64,000 nt of DNA from Nematostella vectensis. Taxonomy: Eukaryota > Cnidaria > Anthozoa > Actiniaria > Edwardsiidae. Position numbers and translations under genes: made by a program. The notes below the pieces were generated by a model. That model did no database searches and was not told the DNA's origin. It saw nothing but the letters and a program-made list of their open reading frames with translations. This document shows positions 22,701 through 35,552 of this stretch, piece by piece (position 1 is the first letter of the stretch; each line of letters begins with the position of its first letter). The stretch spans positions 4,474,498 to 4,538,497 of the forward strand of contig NC_064045.1 in assembly GCF_932526225.1 (NCBI RefSeq), read 5' to 3'.

Positions 22701-25700
22701 AGTGGGTGTTTCTTTTTGCATTGTTGCTGCGGTATTGGGTGTTTCTGTTGTCATTGTTGCTGCGGTAGTGGGTGTTTCTGTTGTCATTGTTGCTGCGGTA
22801 TTGGGTGTTTCTGTTGTCATTGTTGCTGCGGTATTGGGTGTTTCTGTTGTCATTGTTGCTGCGGTATTGGGTGTTTCTGTTGTCATTGTTGCTGCGGTAT
22901 TGGGTGTTTCTGTTGTCATTGTTGCTGCGGTATTGGGTGTTTCTGTTGTCATTGTTGCTGCGGTAGTGGGTGTTTCTGTTGTCATTGTTGCTGCGGTATT
23001 GGGTGTTTCTGTTGTCATTGTTGCTGCGGTATTGGGTGTTTCTGTTGTCATTGTTGCTGCGGTATTGGGTGTTTCTGTTGTCATTGTTGCTGCGGTATTG
23101 GGTGTTTCTGTTGTCATTGTTGCTGTGGTAGTGGGTGTTTCTGTTGTCATTGTTGCTGCGGCATTGGGTGTTTCTGTTGTCATTGTTGCTGCGGTATTGG
23201 GTGTTTCTGTTGTCATTGTTGCTGCGGTATTGGGTGTTTCTTTTGGCATTGTTGCTGCGGTATTGGGTGTTTCTTTTGTCATTGTTGCTGTGTGGTAGTG
23301 GTCGTTTCTGCTGCCACTTAAGCTATTTGGCAGGGTTGGTTTTTCTTTGCCTAGGTAGTTTTTTTCAGTGCTCATTGCTTTTGCCACTGTAGATGTGATA
23401 GTGGCTGTTGATTGTCATAGTAGTTGTAATAGTGGTTGCAGCTGTGTCAATTGTAGTTATTTGACAGGGTTGTTTCAGTTACCCCTATAGTATATATTTC
23501 AGTGATTTTTACTGTTACTGCTTTATACAGGATTTTTAACAGGAGGGGGCCCACAAGGGACTTTTCAAGGCATTTTCTCCTGTATTTTAGATAATGTCCG
23601 GGCCCCCTAGGCCACGCCCTGGCTACGCCCCTGTAATCAAAGTTAGTGTTACTTGCTGCTTTCTTACCTTCTAATAACAGGAATCATAGACTGCTGTGCA
23701 ACCTCGTTCATGAAGACCTTCAGCTGCAGGTTAAAAGGCTCCTGAGATAAACACAGCGAGATTACAGTCAGTTTACCCTCCCTACTGTCTGTTCCCATCA
23801 CACCTATGTACCGAATTTACTATATCCATCTGATGAGAGCCAGAGACTGCATGGGCAACACAGATGGGGAGGTGTTAGGGGGTAATGGGGAGGGCAAATT
23901 CAGCCCCCCTTTTACATTACATTATCACCAAGATAAACTTGTACTTTTAAGCCCTCTCTAACAAAATACAGTGCCTGGCCAATGGTAAGAATATTAAAGC
24001 TTCTGATACAGGTTCTGAATGCGGCAGATGCATTTGTGCTTACTCTGTTGTAATTTGCTGGAGGAGCGTCAAAGTTTGGAGGCACGGGGGAGACAAACTT
24101 TGGGCAGGAATATGAGAAACACTCTTCAAACATCTGAAGATCGCTGAAACAGCAAGCCAAAAAATAATATCAAGACAATGGAACAACTTGACATGTGGAC
24201 ATTGAAACTAAGGGCATGATTATCAAAACATTTTCGCAAGGACAATTCACCAAATTTTCATCTACATACTGTGGGTGCCTGCAAAGTTTGGTAGAATTTG
24301 CAGCTTTCAATCATTTTTGTCCACACCATATATAACTGTTCACTCATTCAGATACTCAAAACATATACCCATATGAGTATTGCTTCACTAACGTAATGTA
24401 ATCAAAGCCATTAGCAGAAATGTCTTCCCCTAGGAGTCAATTATTGTTCATGTGGGTTATAACTAACCCTTTTTGAAGTTTCTGCATCTTCTCAGTACAC
24501 TTCTCCCTCAGCTGGCTGTGGACATTCTCATCAAGTTGCTGCACAAAAAATATAACCAATAAAAAAATATCTATATTTACACTACTTACTCACCACACAA
24601 AAATAACACCCAACAAATATATCACTTTGTTACAACTTCTCTTCACACAAGAAGTCACACTAATAAAAAGATACCACATTCTTTAAAACACTCACTCAGC
24701 ACACAAGAAACAACACACACACAAATATCACTTACCTTACAACAACTTCTTTTTGGACAAAAACAACACCAAGAAAAAATATCACTTTTGTACAATTCTT
24801 TTCCATGCCGTTTACTATCTGTTCAGTGTAATTATTCCGTAATATTTTCTTAATAATGTATACCTGGGGGCAGAGGGTTAGAGCGATAGCCAGCAAGTTG
24901 TACATCTGATCATTCTTCTTCATTATCTGAAAGGGAATTAAATGGTTAATTGCATCTGAGACAGAACAAAATTTTGCACTGGATCATTCTAGAGCCTTGA
25001 GTTTATCTTTTTCTTCAAAGAATACACTTTATGTGCAATAACAGTAGTGTCACTTTTCACGATATGCTATATGTAAATTATTTGTTGATGCAAAGTTATT
25101 TTTTGTGGAAATGTGTTTACCTCTTCATACTGGTAAGACTTTGTTTGAAGCATGTTCTTAGTTCTTTGAATATACAACAGGACACTTGAGAAACAACGGA
25201 TAGCATCCTGAAATAAGAGCATAAAATAACATCAACCACATCTCATGTTCTTTTGTTTATTGCCTTGGTCGAGTTAGTCACTTTTTTTTCAGTTGTTATG
25301 GAAGTCCTTGTATCCATCCCATTATTACTCTAGAGTCAAGGATTTCTAGACCCTAACTGGCCTGTTTTTGCTACCCATCACTCTATTTTACAGAAGTCCT
25401 TGTGTACTTTGACTGGGTAACACTTTGCGATCTACCGACGGTCATGGTCAATAAAAAAAAAACTACAAATTTTGATAGATAGAAGTTATAGTTCAACCAC
25501 TTTAACCGCTTCTTTTCTGCTATTCTTTGTTGTCTAGACCCCGCCCCGTACCTGGTATCTTCTCATCATGAGGTAGGCAAAGCCGACGTAGTAGTAGGTG
25601 GTGATCTGGCAGGCCGGGATCCGGGAATACATGGTGTTTCTGGTCAACTCCACGTTACTCAGCACCTTGATAGCCTGGAAATAGTCACCAAGGAGGGAAT

Positions 25701-28700
25701 GGAGACGCAGCAGCCCAATCAGACTGAAGTAGCCAAGCATCTTGTACAATGGGTGGATACCAAATTCCCCGGACACCTCGTCTGGGTTACCATTGGTGTT
25801 GTACATTTCAAGCTGCAGAAAAAAAATAGAGAGGGCCTTAAGATGGTGTGTCAATTTCCATTTTTAAATTGGAAAACAAGTTATTGCTTCCCAAAGTTAT
25901 TTACTGTATTCACAGCAATTTTGGTGGCTAAATTTAATGCGGTACGTAAACAGTACTGAATAACGTATGCCCATGCGCGTGGTCTGGCGAATACAAACAT
26001 ATTCTTAATATAAAACATGATCGCAGGGTTGAATTGTTCAAGCAATGGTATGAAAGGCTGACTTCAGTCGCTCTTTCGATTAAGTGAACAGCATTAAAAC
26101 CATACTGTATAAAAGGACATATTTTTTTGATAATGAGGGAGCCATTTTCTTAGCATTTACCAAAATGTGAAATTTTGCTGGTAAAAAGCAGGCATTTCAA
26201 ATCAAAAAGGCTGTTTTAACCATGCAGTACTGAAACTAGTCTTGCATTTTTCAGCATTGGCCGGTATGTATACTGTACATACTGTACACTTCAGCTTTTG
26301 AAATTGATAAATGCCAAAAAAACTGCAATTTGTCAATCAAATGCCCTATGAATATTTTAGTGTGTTGAAATCAAATAAAATAAACATACTAAAATAATTG
26401 CAACACAAAATTCCTACAGTATACCCCCAGTTGCATTAAATATTGTCTTTTGCAAAGGAGAAACTTTTTTTTACCTGATAGTTAATTCTTGATTTCTCCA
26501 CCAGGGAGTAAAGTACATTCAGAACACTGTGGATGTTCCAGATCTGATCAAAAAGAAACCCAAGTTTTAGAAGGTACCATACATTGAGAAATATCAGCAA
26601 ATTGTCATGTCTATACTGTATGTCTGTCATTTACCAGCTGGAAGAGCCGTATTGAGTAAAACTGACTGACACATAGAGGTCTGGAAAATACCAAAGCCAC
26701 AGGTTCCAACTCTCTAAACTTGAATTTTTGTCTGTTTGTTTGAATACTGTGTTTTAAGGCTAATAAAGCTTGTGACAAGGGGCAGAGAGGGAAATTTGTG
26801 GGTACACATGCATGCTTTTAGAAAGAATCAGAATGTTCTTGCTAAAAAAAAAAATTCAAAACCATGTCAGATCCAGGGTCTTTTGATAAATCCTCTAAAT
26901 GCCAAGGCTTAATTCATAGATCCAACATGTCAATCATGCGTGCACGAATAGCCAACCAGGAAAGAGATGATGCAATAACAGCCATGTGGTCCCACAAATG
27001 TCCCACAAAAAGTCGGCAATCGACGGCACAAAAATTGGTTTGGTTTGATTGGATTGGATTTTTCTGCGTATCTGGACAAGAAAAATAAGCATCTTCCGGT
27101 CAGCGTAAAATGTGATAGTCCTGTTTTCTTTGACCGGCCACTTTTAGTGTAGAGTTGGGACTCAAATTGCAGAAAAACATGTAAAATTTCTGCAAAGAAA
27201 CAAAAAGCAAACAAACCACATATACAAGAACAGTGTAAGTCCTACCATTAAACTTGTGTTTGATATTATCCTAGGTTACTTCAATTACATATAAGAATGA
27301 GACTGTTGTTTGTATTAATGCTGTCTTTTATTTCCTAAGTTGCAGGAAAACCCCTATAAACGTCTATATTTTAGATAAACCCTAGCAGGATTCACAGACC
27401 TCATCCGACATGTTGTACAATTTGTGGGACTTTTGTGGGACATTTGGGTTTCACTTCGCTGGCTTCTATTTGCTGCTTTCTGATTGGTTATTCGTGCATG
27501 CATCGAATCTATGAATTAGCTGGTATGTCCCACTTTCAGTGCATATAGTATATGAATCACCCCCCAAACTACTGTATTCAGTAGGTCTAAGATAACCTTG
27601 CTAGCACATATTTTTTCCTGTTCTGTTAACTGTCTCTATCAGTTAACTTATCCATGTCGCGTCTCTTTCTTTTCCATTCTCAATTGTTTGTGTCCACAGG
27701 AGAAATCTCTGCCGATAGCTTCTAACAAACTCTGTTACCCTCTGCTAGCAGGGTAGTCTAAGATGGGTAGGGAGAGCGAATCATGTAAACATTATATCAT
27801 TACATTCACCTTACTGTTGGCTCGCAGGACATCAATCTCATCTTCAGGCTTGTTCTGGAGCTTGGAGCGGAATTGACTGAATGCTTGGAACTAAACAGAA
27901 ACGTTAGCTGTAAACAGGTAGCTCTAAAAGCATGGTATGACTAGAAACGCTACAGAGGAAAGCTCTAGGGTCTGAGGGGACAAGAAAAAGAAAGAGAGCA
28001 GTGAGATTGAGTCTCTTTTTCTCAATGCCCCAAATGTCAGTTAAACTACTCTGTTTTCACAAAGGCATAAAACATTAATATCAAACTTGTGTTGAGTTGT
28101 CTCGCAAGTTGTAACAGCTATGTTATCCAGGTAATCATTAGACTTTACTTTCCACAAAAATACATATACATCAAAATGCTGTCACTCCCAAGGTGAGGTT
28201 GGTTCGAAACTATTGTTTTCTTTTTTACATTACACTGTAAAAATTGAAGCTAAAAAAATTAAATGAATCATTAGCAAATGTTGTAAAAATGTCACAAAAC
28301 ATGAACTTCATATTTTTGTCATTTGCAGCTTTGTAGTGTGGATGACCCAAGTACAAATGAACCAATCACAATTGAGGACCAACTCTATGCACCAATCATA
28401 TAGTACACAGACAATATGCCATTGAACCAATCACACCAATCCAATCACAGGATCAAATAGCTGCACAAATCATAATCAGGGACCATTTGACTGCACCTGG
28501 TAGATGAACTCATCAATGATGTCCCATAGCCATTGGTTTGGCAGGGTCAGCGGAACAGGCTCATCAGTATCTGAAGACAATCACACATCAAAAACAAACT
28601 TGGCACAAAACAACATGGCTGTGTCTTTTACTTTATTAAACTTTATTTACCAAATTCAATAGAAAATATTGCATTGGCTCCCCCAAATCAGCCGATGGAA

Positions 28701-31700
28701 ATGGATCCGTTTCCACACTTGGTACTTTGCTGGGATGACAAAATGGCGACTGACAGAGGCTGTTTAAGTCATTAAACTAAATACGTAAACTGAATTACAA
28801 TAAGCCTTGGTAAATAATACTTACTGAGGATGTAGTTGAAAAGATCGCAGTAATTGTAATAGGACTCAAATCTCTGCTCAACTGTAGGCTGAAAAAGCAA
28901 ATATTTCAAGTCAGAAAACAACACGGCAAATAGTCTATGCTGGTAGTGCCTTGGGGCTCAAAATTTGCCTTTATTCAATGTGAAGGTTTGCACCAGTCAC
29001 ACAGTTCAACAAAACCTTAAAAAACATTTAAACCAAATACAAACATTTTGTTTTACTTTCTGCTATAGGCATATCCCACCAGTTTATTGATTGGCAATTA
29101 ATTCATTGTTTTCTGTCGACATAGGTTTGATTGGATACCTCGCCTGTTTAGTAATCCAATAATTTTTAGTTGCAGAATGTTTGTCATTCAAAAATAAAAT
29201 GGTTTGCAATTTTAAGCCCTTTGTGTACCTTTAGCTTGTTGTAGATGTGGCGATAGTACAGCTCCTTGTACAAGATGAGAAAAACTTGATCTGAAAATGA
29301 GACATCAATGCTTATCCTGAGATATACAGCCGGTCTCAAACTTACCCTGTTAAAGCCAAAGCCCCATAATTAAGTACAGCATACAGTGTCCCAATTAAAA
29401 GATCCATATATTCACAGCAATTTAAATGGTTTATTCAGGACAGCTGTTAAAAAAATACATTTTTCAGTCTTAAGAGGGTCAACTGTACTCTGCCGTATAT
29501 GTTGCGAAAGTTAATGTTTTAATTGAGTTTTATTATCATCTGATAATTTCTTTTTTAATGAGAAATATTATGGAACACAGCTAAGGAAATGTTGCGAAAG
29601 TATACTGCAGACGAGCAGTATACTATACTCTATATTCTATGTCAAAAATGTCAAAAAGTGAAATTATTTTCTTATCATCTTGTAAGGCATTGCTTTTTTG
29701 TTTTAATATGCTTTAATTTAAATATTTGCAAATGTTTTTTCATGAAGCAAAATTGATATAAAAAATGTGAAAATTAAGGTGGAATTGTTTTTGCAGTATA
29801 CATAATTTGATAACTCACAAGATAATATTTGTACACTTGAATACTTTATCTAACATTTGAAACCTTTTATTTTTAGTTTTTTTCTGTTTTACCACAAAAA
29901 GTGTGCAAATGAATGTAGCTTAAATTTCATCACTCCACTTTGTTAAAAACAGAAAAAAAATTTGGTTAACAATTACAAGAACAGTAATCCTCACCCCCAG
30001 AGACGAGAGGAGCAATGAACTCCGCCTCAGGCCAGGGCGTCTTGTTGAAGTATCGATCAGTCAGCTTGTTGAATCTATAAATCAAAATTAAATAGATTAT
30101 AGCATTAATATAGCACTTATACAGTAAAACTATATTCTAAGTTCTTCACATTAAAAATCTTATTATGCATGTTACTGTATTCATCTTGAAATTGAGGAAC
30201 ACAAGCTTCTAGTGAGCCCATATATGCACATTTATCAAGGCACATTCAGGACTGAGAAACAGAAAGACACTATCCATGTCTCAACCAGAAATCAAACCCG
30301 TTTCAGCAGAGACCCGCTAGCGCTCTACCACACCAGGCCACCTGTTCTTCTATATAAATTATGTGTACAGTATATTAATATGATGACATCTATGTCTTGA
30401 CCTTACTTGTGTACAAATACCTATGCCTTATTTCAATAGCAAACTGAATATGCTTGGACCATTGTGAAATTCAAACCATCCTACAATAAAGATGTCTCAA
30501 ATATATTTATTAAGTATCAAAGAATGCAGGAAAAGTTTTATCTTAATGATGAGAGTTTTAAATATAAAAAAACACACAAAAAATATCAGACTATAACCAT
30601 TCGACTGTTATTTTAATGACTTACCCATTTTCATAAATAGACTGGATCTCATAAAGATTCTAGAAAAAAATGTCAAAGATATAGGTGTTCAATGGTAAGA
30701 ACTGTCTGCTTTCGATAATAGTTCAATAACATACAATGGCAAAAAATTGAAAATATTACAGAGTTAACAGCACAACCAGCAGAACTGTGAGCACCTAAAT
30801 TATGTGTGGAATGTGAATCAGATGTGAGAATTCAGACAGTGAGACATGTTGAGACATGTTTCTAGTTGACTGTTTGAATATCTTGCAAGTGAATGGTCGG
30901 AACAAACATTCCATACATATTTCTGCCATTCACAGCTTTACTGGTCACGCTGAAAATGGATGGCAAAACAGGGATTTGAAAACATGTCTACAAGCGCAGC
31001 TGCCTCTTACAATTGTCAATTAGCGCACACTAGAGTGAAATTGTAGGTCACAATAACAAGCATCTTGTGCTTTATGAATAAAAATGTGCAGGGCCCAGTG
31101 GTAGATAAAGGGGGGATTGGTTCCAACCAGATGGAAATTTAAAACATGTACATAGGGACTACACTTTTATAAATATTTACCCCCTACTTTTTTATATAAA
31201 GGTCCTTTCGCACTTCAGGTAAGCACCCCTACAGTAAATTCATTAGATCCTGGATCCGCCCCTGGGTGGTATAATTTTATTAAGTCTTACCTGTTCTAGA
31301 ACATGTTGGTGAAAAAAATGGATGAACCTCTTTATCTCTTCGGGCACATTATATGATCCAACACTATCGTCACCATCCCCCTGGTAACCTAGCAACACGG
31401 TGAAAATCTGGGGTTAGGAATCTTGTAAACACGAATATCCTATTCACATGTATAATATACATCACACACATAATTTATCACTATTTTCTCATCTTTACTA
31501 TCGCATTCACCCTTAGTACAATCCTCCCATTACCAGTCCTTCTTTTCACAATTGGTCCGCTACAATGCCCCGCCCACTACTCCTTCTGATTGCAACCCCC
31601 TTTTAGCCAGGTGCCTTGGTAGAATTACCCAGTCCTTAAATATAAATTTGGAAATATATGAAAATAGATACCTGAGTAATCATCCTCATACCCTGCATCG

Positions 31701-32156
31701 CCACCCTGCAAATAAGCACAAGAGAGATTTTGGCACATTTACAATACCGACTTCTATATCCACAGTGATGGCAACCCCTGTGTGGATTAAAAATGTAGAT
31801 GTAGACTTTTCTTATTATTTATGAGGTACTATGTATACTTCGGTGTTTATTTATGGTATTAGGGTGTAAAATAAACCGTAGGGATAAACTGTACAAATAA
31901 TTCGATTTTTTCATTAAAGGTAAGTGGAACGAGATCTATAGACGTTTTTCTCAGGAATCGGTCTAGTCTTCCTTATATTGCTTCCTTCCAACCTACAAAA
32001 TGTACAACACAAATAAAAAGATGCGAAACCTAAAGAAAACCATGGCGGATTAAAAAAGAACAGGACTTTAAACCTCAGCTGAGGGTAATGAAGATATTAT
32101 CTACGGATGAAAATCTTAACAGTACTTACATCGTACTCGTCAGCTTGCGTGTACAT
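19796..32156 (-). CDS. EIF3L: Eukaryotic translation initiation factor 3 subunit L
   Basis: Non-core, PCI-domain subunit of cytoplasmic eIF3, which organises the 43S pre-initiation complex. Coding exons in transcript order: 32130-32156, 31672-31705, 31291-31388, 30625-30659, 29995-30074, 29229-29290, 28825-28888, 28497-28570, 27810-27890, 26475-26543, 25552-25812, 25121-25207, 24864-24926, 24468-24538, 24044-24143, 23668-23741, 21844-21901 and 21341-21379, then 20567-20659, 20026-20106 and 19796-19822. All junctions are GT-AG and phases fit; the product is about 525 aa against 564 in human. Conserved blocks include [83 protein letters not shown] and [18 protein letters not shown]. The C-terminus is short (MARNLQAL). 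The acidic, G/Y/D-rich N-terminus is typical of the family. Start chosen at the first ATG of the 9-codon first exon. It is head-to-head with receptor gene A. Confidence 0.95.
21167..21300. mobile_element. Short hAT-like GC-ended element in EIF3L intron
   Basis: It begins CAGGGGCGTGGCATAGG, a start typical of many hAT-like miniature elements in animals, and ends in a poly-C run. Related ends occur at 23540-23635, 31091-31264 and 51166-51337. Boundaries are approximate and no target duplication was confirmed. Confidence 0.5.
22073..23297. repeat. 33-bp minisatellite, about 37 units, in EIF3L intron
   Basis: The unit is 33 bp (ATTGTTGCTGYGG + TAKTGGG + TGTTTCTGTTGTC). Variation is almost confined to two sites: C/T in CTGYGG and T/G in TAKTGGG, with a few other changes near 22715 and 23240-23280. 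Because 33 is a multiple of three and the unit lacks stops in several frames, long open frames run through it on both strands: minus, Thr-rich [11 protein letters not shown] repeats; plus, [11 protein letters not shown] or Cys-rich repeats. It lies wholly in the intron between EIF3L exons 23668-23741 and 21844-21901, so coding is unlikely. Confidence 0.95.
23540..23635. mobile_element. Short hAT-like terminus fragment
   Basis: It starts with a G-rich run (GGAGGGGGCCCAC) and ends GGCTACGCCCCTG, the reverse complement of the CAGGGGCGTAGCC type of end. It is intronic in EIF3L. Too short to classify firmly. Confidence 0.45.
26905..27521. mobile_element. Miniature inverted-repeat element (about 615 bp) in EIF3L intron
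   Basis: Arms of about 100 bp face each other. The left has GCTTAATTCATAGATC, GTGCACGAATAGCCAA and CCCACAAATGTCCCACAAA; the right has the inverted TTTGTGGGACATTTGGG, TTGGTTATTCGTGCATGCA and CTATGAATTAGC. The arms are diverged, so the copy is old. Open frames in it are short and feature-less. Confidence 0.75.
31091..31264. mobile_element. Short GC-ended inverted-repeat element
   Basis: Bounded by CAGGGCCCAGTGGTAGATAA and an inverted GGATCCGCCCCTGGG, with GGGGGG and CCCC tracts just inside. Same general class as the other hAT-like miniatures here. It lies in an EIF3L intron. Confidence 0.5.
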
Positions 32157-33467
32157 CGCTGAACAGCCAAGATGAGCGTGAAATATCCGAAAAATAGAGA
32201 AGATGAATCAGGACCTGTTAGTGATGACCACCAGACATGTGCCAAGCTTAGCGACCACCCGACGGGGAAAGGGTCAAGACGCGGGGTACCTGTGGCACCA
32301 CGAACGCGGTGACTGGGGTGACTACTACGCATAAAAAGTAATACTGTATAAGAAACAAAACTTTGCAATATATATTCAGTGATCGTATAAAATATTATGG
32401 TAATATCATTTGTTCCTTTTACTTTGGTTTCGACCGACTTTTTTGATAAAAAATGTTGCAAAATCCCTTAGCCTACCTTATATGCACTGGTGTGGGGAAA
32501 ATAGAACTGCTAAAAACAAAAATAAAGTCAAAATGGATTACTTTCCGTGCGCAGAAAGAGAGTTTTGTTTTGAAATTGTGAAACTGGTTTATCTGTGTAT
32601 GATGTTTATCACAAGCAGTGTTATTTGGGGGTCCTGTGTCGAAGGTGGTTGTGTAAGCTGGGGTGACATGGCTCCACTTTGCTGCTGGCACTCCGCCAGC
32701 ATTCATTGATTGTGTTTATAAATGTGAGGGAAAATGTGATGTCATTTTGATCCCAGACGTGCTTTATAGAATGAATAGCGAAATACCAAGCATTCTTTAC
32801 GCATTTGTTAAACCCGGAAAAATAAAAATGACCTCGACCATTTCATGGGGAGAATTCCCTCAAACAAAAATATTTATAGACTTGTTACATTGCGTTACAA
32901 ATCAATTATATACCCCAAGACTATACAACTAGCGACCCAAATCGTTTATAGGCTACAAATCCCGCTCTTTGATTGGACAGTCAGGAGTCACGTTATCACA
33001 GCACGTGTACAAAGCGTGAGCAAGGAGTCCCAGGATCACCTGATGTGACGTCACACTATTGTGTTTGACAGAAATATAAAATATTCGAGACGGCAAATCG
33101 CTCGCGGAAAAAAAAAAAATCATTCGACGCAGCATCACCAGTGGCAATACATTCCACTAACCCTTCCAAGACTCTCACTTGACGTACTGTTGACTGGATA
33201 TTTTCGTTATTAGCTCTAAAGCTTAGGAAGCGTGTTTATTTGAACTTTTTGACTGGCTGTCACTTTCCTGGTTGCGTGACTCGGGCTTCGGACACTTGTA
33301 CGAAATAGAAGACACTGAAATTTTTTTCTTCGTGGATCTATTATTACCCCGATGTGCCACAGAACTTGTCATCTCTACACACTATAGCACGCTCAGTCAA
33401 ACTACTGCCTTGGAAGACTGTCACAATCGAAAAATCGTCGAGGAAACTTTACGAAGGAAAGAAAATC
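32157..33467. promoter_or_regulatory. Head-to-head interval between EIF3L and receptor gene A, with CRE
   Basis: These 1.3 kb must hold both 5' ends. The clearest site is a palindromic CRE, TGACGTCA, at 33046-33053, with an E-box CACGTG at 33003-33008. The CRE lies about 415 bp from the gene A start, so a 5' UTR or first intron is possible. Plus and minus ORFs at 32410-32709 and 32473-32706 overlap each other and show no domain features; I do not call them. Confidence 0.45.
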
Positions 33468-35552
33468 ATGATTCGTATTCTCGCTTTGCTGTTCTGCTGC
33501 ATGATTTTAAACACTGTTGAAGGGTCACCTTCAAAATGCAAAGATGGACAATTTTTAGACGTTCAGAATCAGTTGTATATTGCCTGTGATGAGTGCGAAG
33601 ACGACTGGATGGGATGTTCAAATTGCTGTAAACCAGGTAAAAAGTTTGCGATTTACAAAGCCTTCGCTGACAAATAATTCTAGATTGTGTGACCTCATTT
33701 GCACTCGATAAAAAAACATCCCCAATGCCAAGTCCAAGTCCTGAACGATAGCGAAAGTGCACGGCACCTCAATTTGTTACTTGATGTTTACTCGAGTAAT
33801 ACTCGATTGCGTAGTCTCATAGATGACTGCTTCGAAAAAAAATCTGATCGAAAAAAATAATTTCGATGGAAACACTAGTACAAATTGCTCATTTTAAATC
33901 TGTCAAACTCACCAAATAAAGGAAGCAAGTTAATCTGCCTACGGTTCTTTTTCAAAATTATCTGTCACGAAATGCGAAGGTTTTAATAGATTTTATCAAT
34001 TTTGGCCTGGATTTCCTCGCGTGATGTCGACCATGCTCGCTAGTAACGCTTCGCTACACGTGGAAACATGATTAATACGTTAAATTACTTACTCAAAATA
34101 TAATTTAGCGTAAATCTAGAACAGTTAGTTGCCTACGGTTTGTTTTTGCCAATGTTCGTGTAGCTTATGTAAATTGTCGCATGTTGCGCTATTACCTCAA
34201 AGTGTTATTCAAAACATGTTATGAAAAAAAAACGTAATCTCAAATTTCCATAATTCCTAAAAGACTCTAGCCTCTCCTCTCTACTTTTTTGTCAATTTAG
34301 ATTCTCTAGAAATATACAAAGAAGGAGTATGTTAAGTTATAAGAATGAGTTTCGTGCCATGGATTCCATATGATATCTTGTTCCAGCTGGGGGAATGTTA
34401 GGGGGTGTGTTGTTAGTAGCAGGAAATAAATTGTTTATGCCCAAAGGATGTTATTAAATGATAACTGAAAATGAAGCTTTCTTTTTGGCTTTATAAATTT
34501 GTCTTAAAATTGTTATTTTGATGTCATAGAACCTTTTTTGTTTTTATTAATAAAGGAATCTGATAGCTCATAGCTGCTTCGTGTTTTTAAGCACATTTTA
34601 ACCTCTGTGTTAACCTTCACAGTAAGCACTAGTAATGTCAATTGATCTGTTTCAACCATGTGTACCAGAAAGTATGGCAGAGAGCAAGCCACCACACAAA
34701 TTTTGTAATCACACTTTTATCTAGGGGCTTTCTATTCTCTTTTGAGTATACAGCCTTGGTCATGCTCATATTTTCTAGTGATTAGATTTTGCCTTGTTAA
34801 ATCTCTGGCTATTTGGCCCTGTTTGCTTTTACTTATGTTAGTATTAACCCCTACCGTCAAGGCTTCACAGTAAGAGTTGGTAATATCATGTGATATTGAT
34901 GTACTAGTTAGCTTGTAACTTAGTCAGCATAACAGCTCTTTAGAAACATCTTTACCCTTATTATTGACCCTGACTATGAGTTTGACACATTCCAATTTTA
35001 TGTAGCGAAAGCAGACCAAGGTTGTAATTCTTGATGTTAGAACTATAATTATTACCTAGGCTTGCATGCTAATTCTGGCTATGCCTTGTCGACTTGTTGT
35101 TCCCAAATAACATCAATCTGCCTAACTCCACGAACCATGAGTTCACTTTTTTTTTCCATTGTCTAGCTACTGATGCCCCAAATACCATAGCTGACATCCC
35201 CATCGCTTCTGCTGAGGATGCGGAGTCCCAAGATCGACGGGTTCTCAAGACCTTCCTTTATGGCTTTGTGTTATTTGTCATTGCTAGCGTCCTCTTTGTG
35301 CTGTTAGCTGTGGTGATAAAAGTCACACGTGAACGTCGTGCACAGTGTGATGTCGAAGCACGTGACAGAAATGCTTCAAATGCTACAGATATTTGCGAGG
35401 TGTATTACCCACCAGCAACGAACGCTGATGACCTAGCCAGTGGGAGCCAAGAAAAGAGTAAGACAGGCATTCTGTCAGGAGCTGTGAATTTGGCATGCGA
35501 TGGAGAAGATGGACTACCTGTAAGCGATAAATCCCAAACATCAAAGTTATAA
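33468..35552 (+). CDS. Receptor gene A: small type I membrane protein with divergent TNFR-like cysteine domain
   Basis: Two coding exons (33468-33636, 35167-35552; phase 1 junction) give 184 aa. Signal peptide MIRILALLFCCMILNTVEG is followed by a short cysteine cluster with spacing C-x15-C-x2-C-x6-C-x2-C-C, a short Ala/Asp-rich stalk, a clear membrane span (FLYGFVLFVIASVLFVLLAV) and a cytoplasmic tail of about 95 aa. The tail has a basic RERR stop-transfer motif, ends SKL, and shows no death domain. The start is the ATG directly before the signal peptide; an upstream in-frame start would bury the signal behind about 38 residues. Six cysteines within about 32 residues, exon layout and position next to genes B and C suggest a common family, but the cysteine spacing is not the BCMA type, so homology is an inference. 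Confidence 0.75.

Noticed and set aside
22020-23321. Plus-strand ORFs of 433 and 424 codons and a minus-strand ORF of 475 codons
   Set aside because: All are translations of the 33-bp minisatellite, which lies within an EIF3L intron and is open in several frames because its length is a multiple of three.
32410-32932. Plus ORFs of 99 and 89 codons between EIF3L and receptor A
   Set aside because: They overlap minus-strand frames, have no signal, domain or splice context, and lie in the promoter interval.
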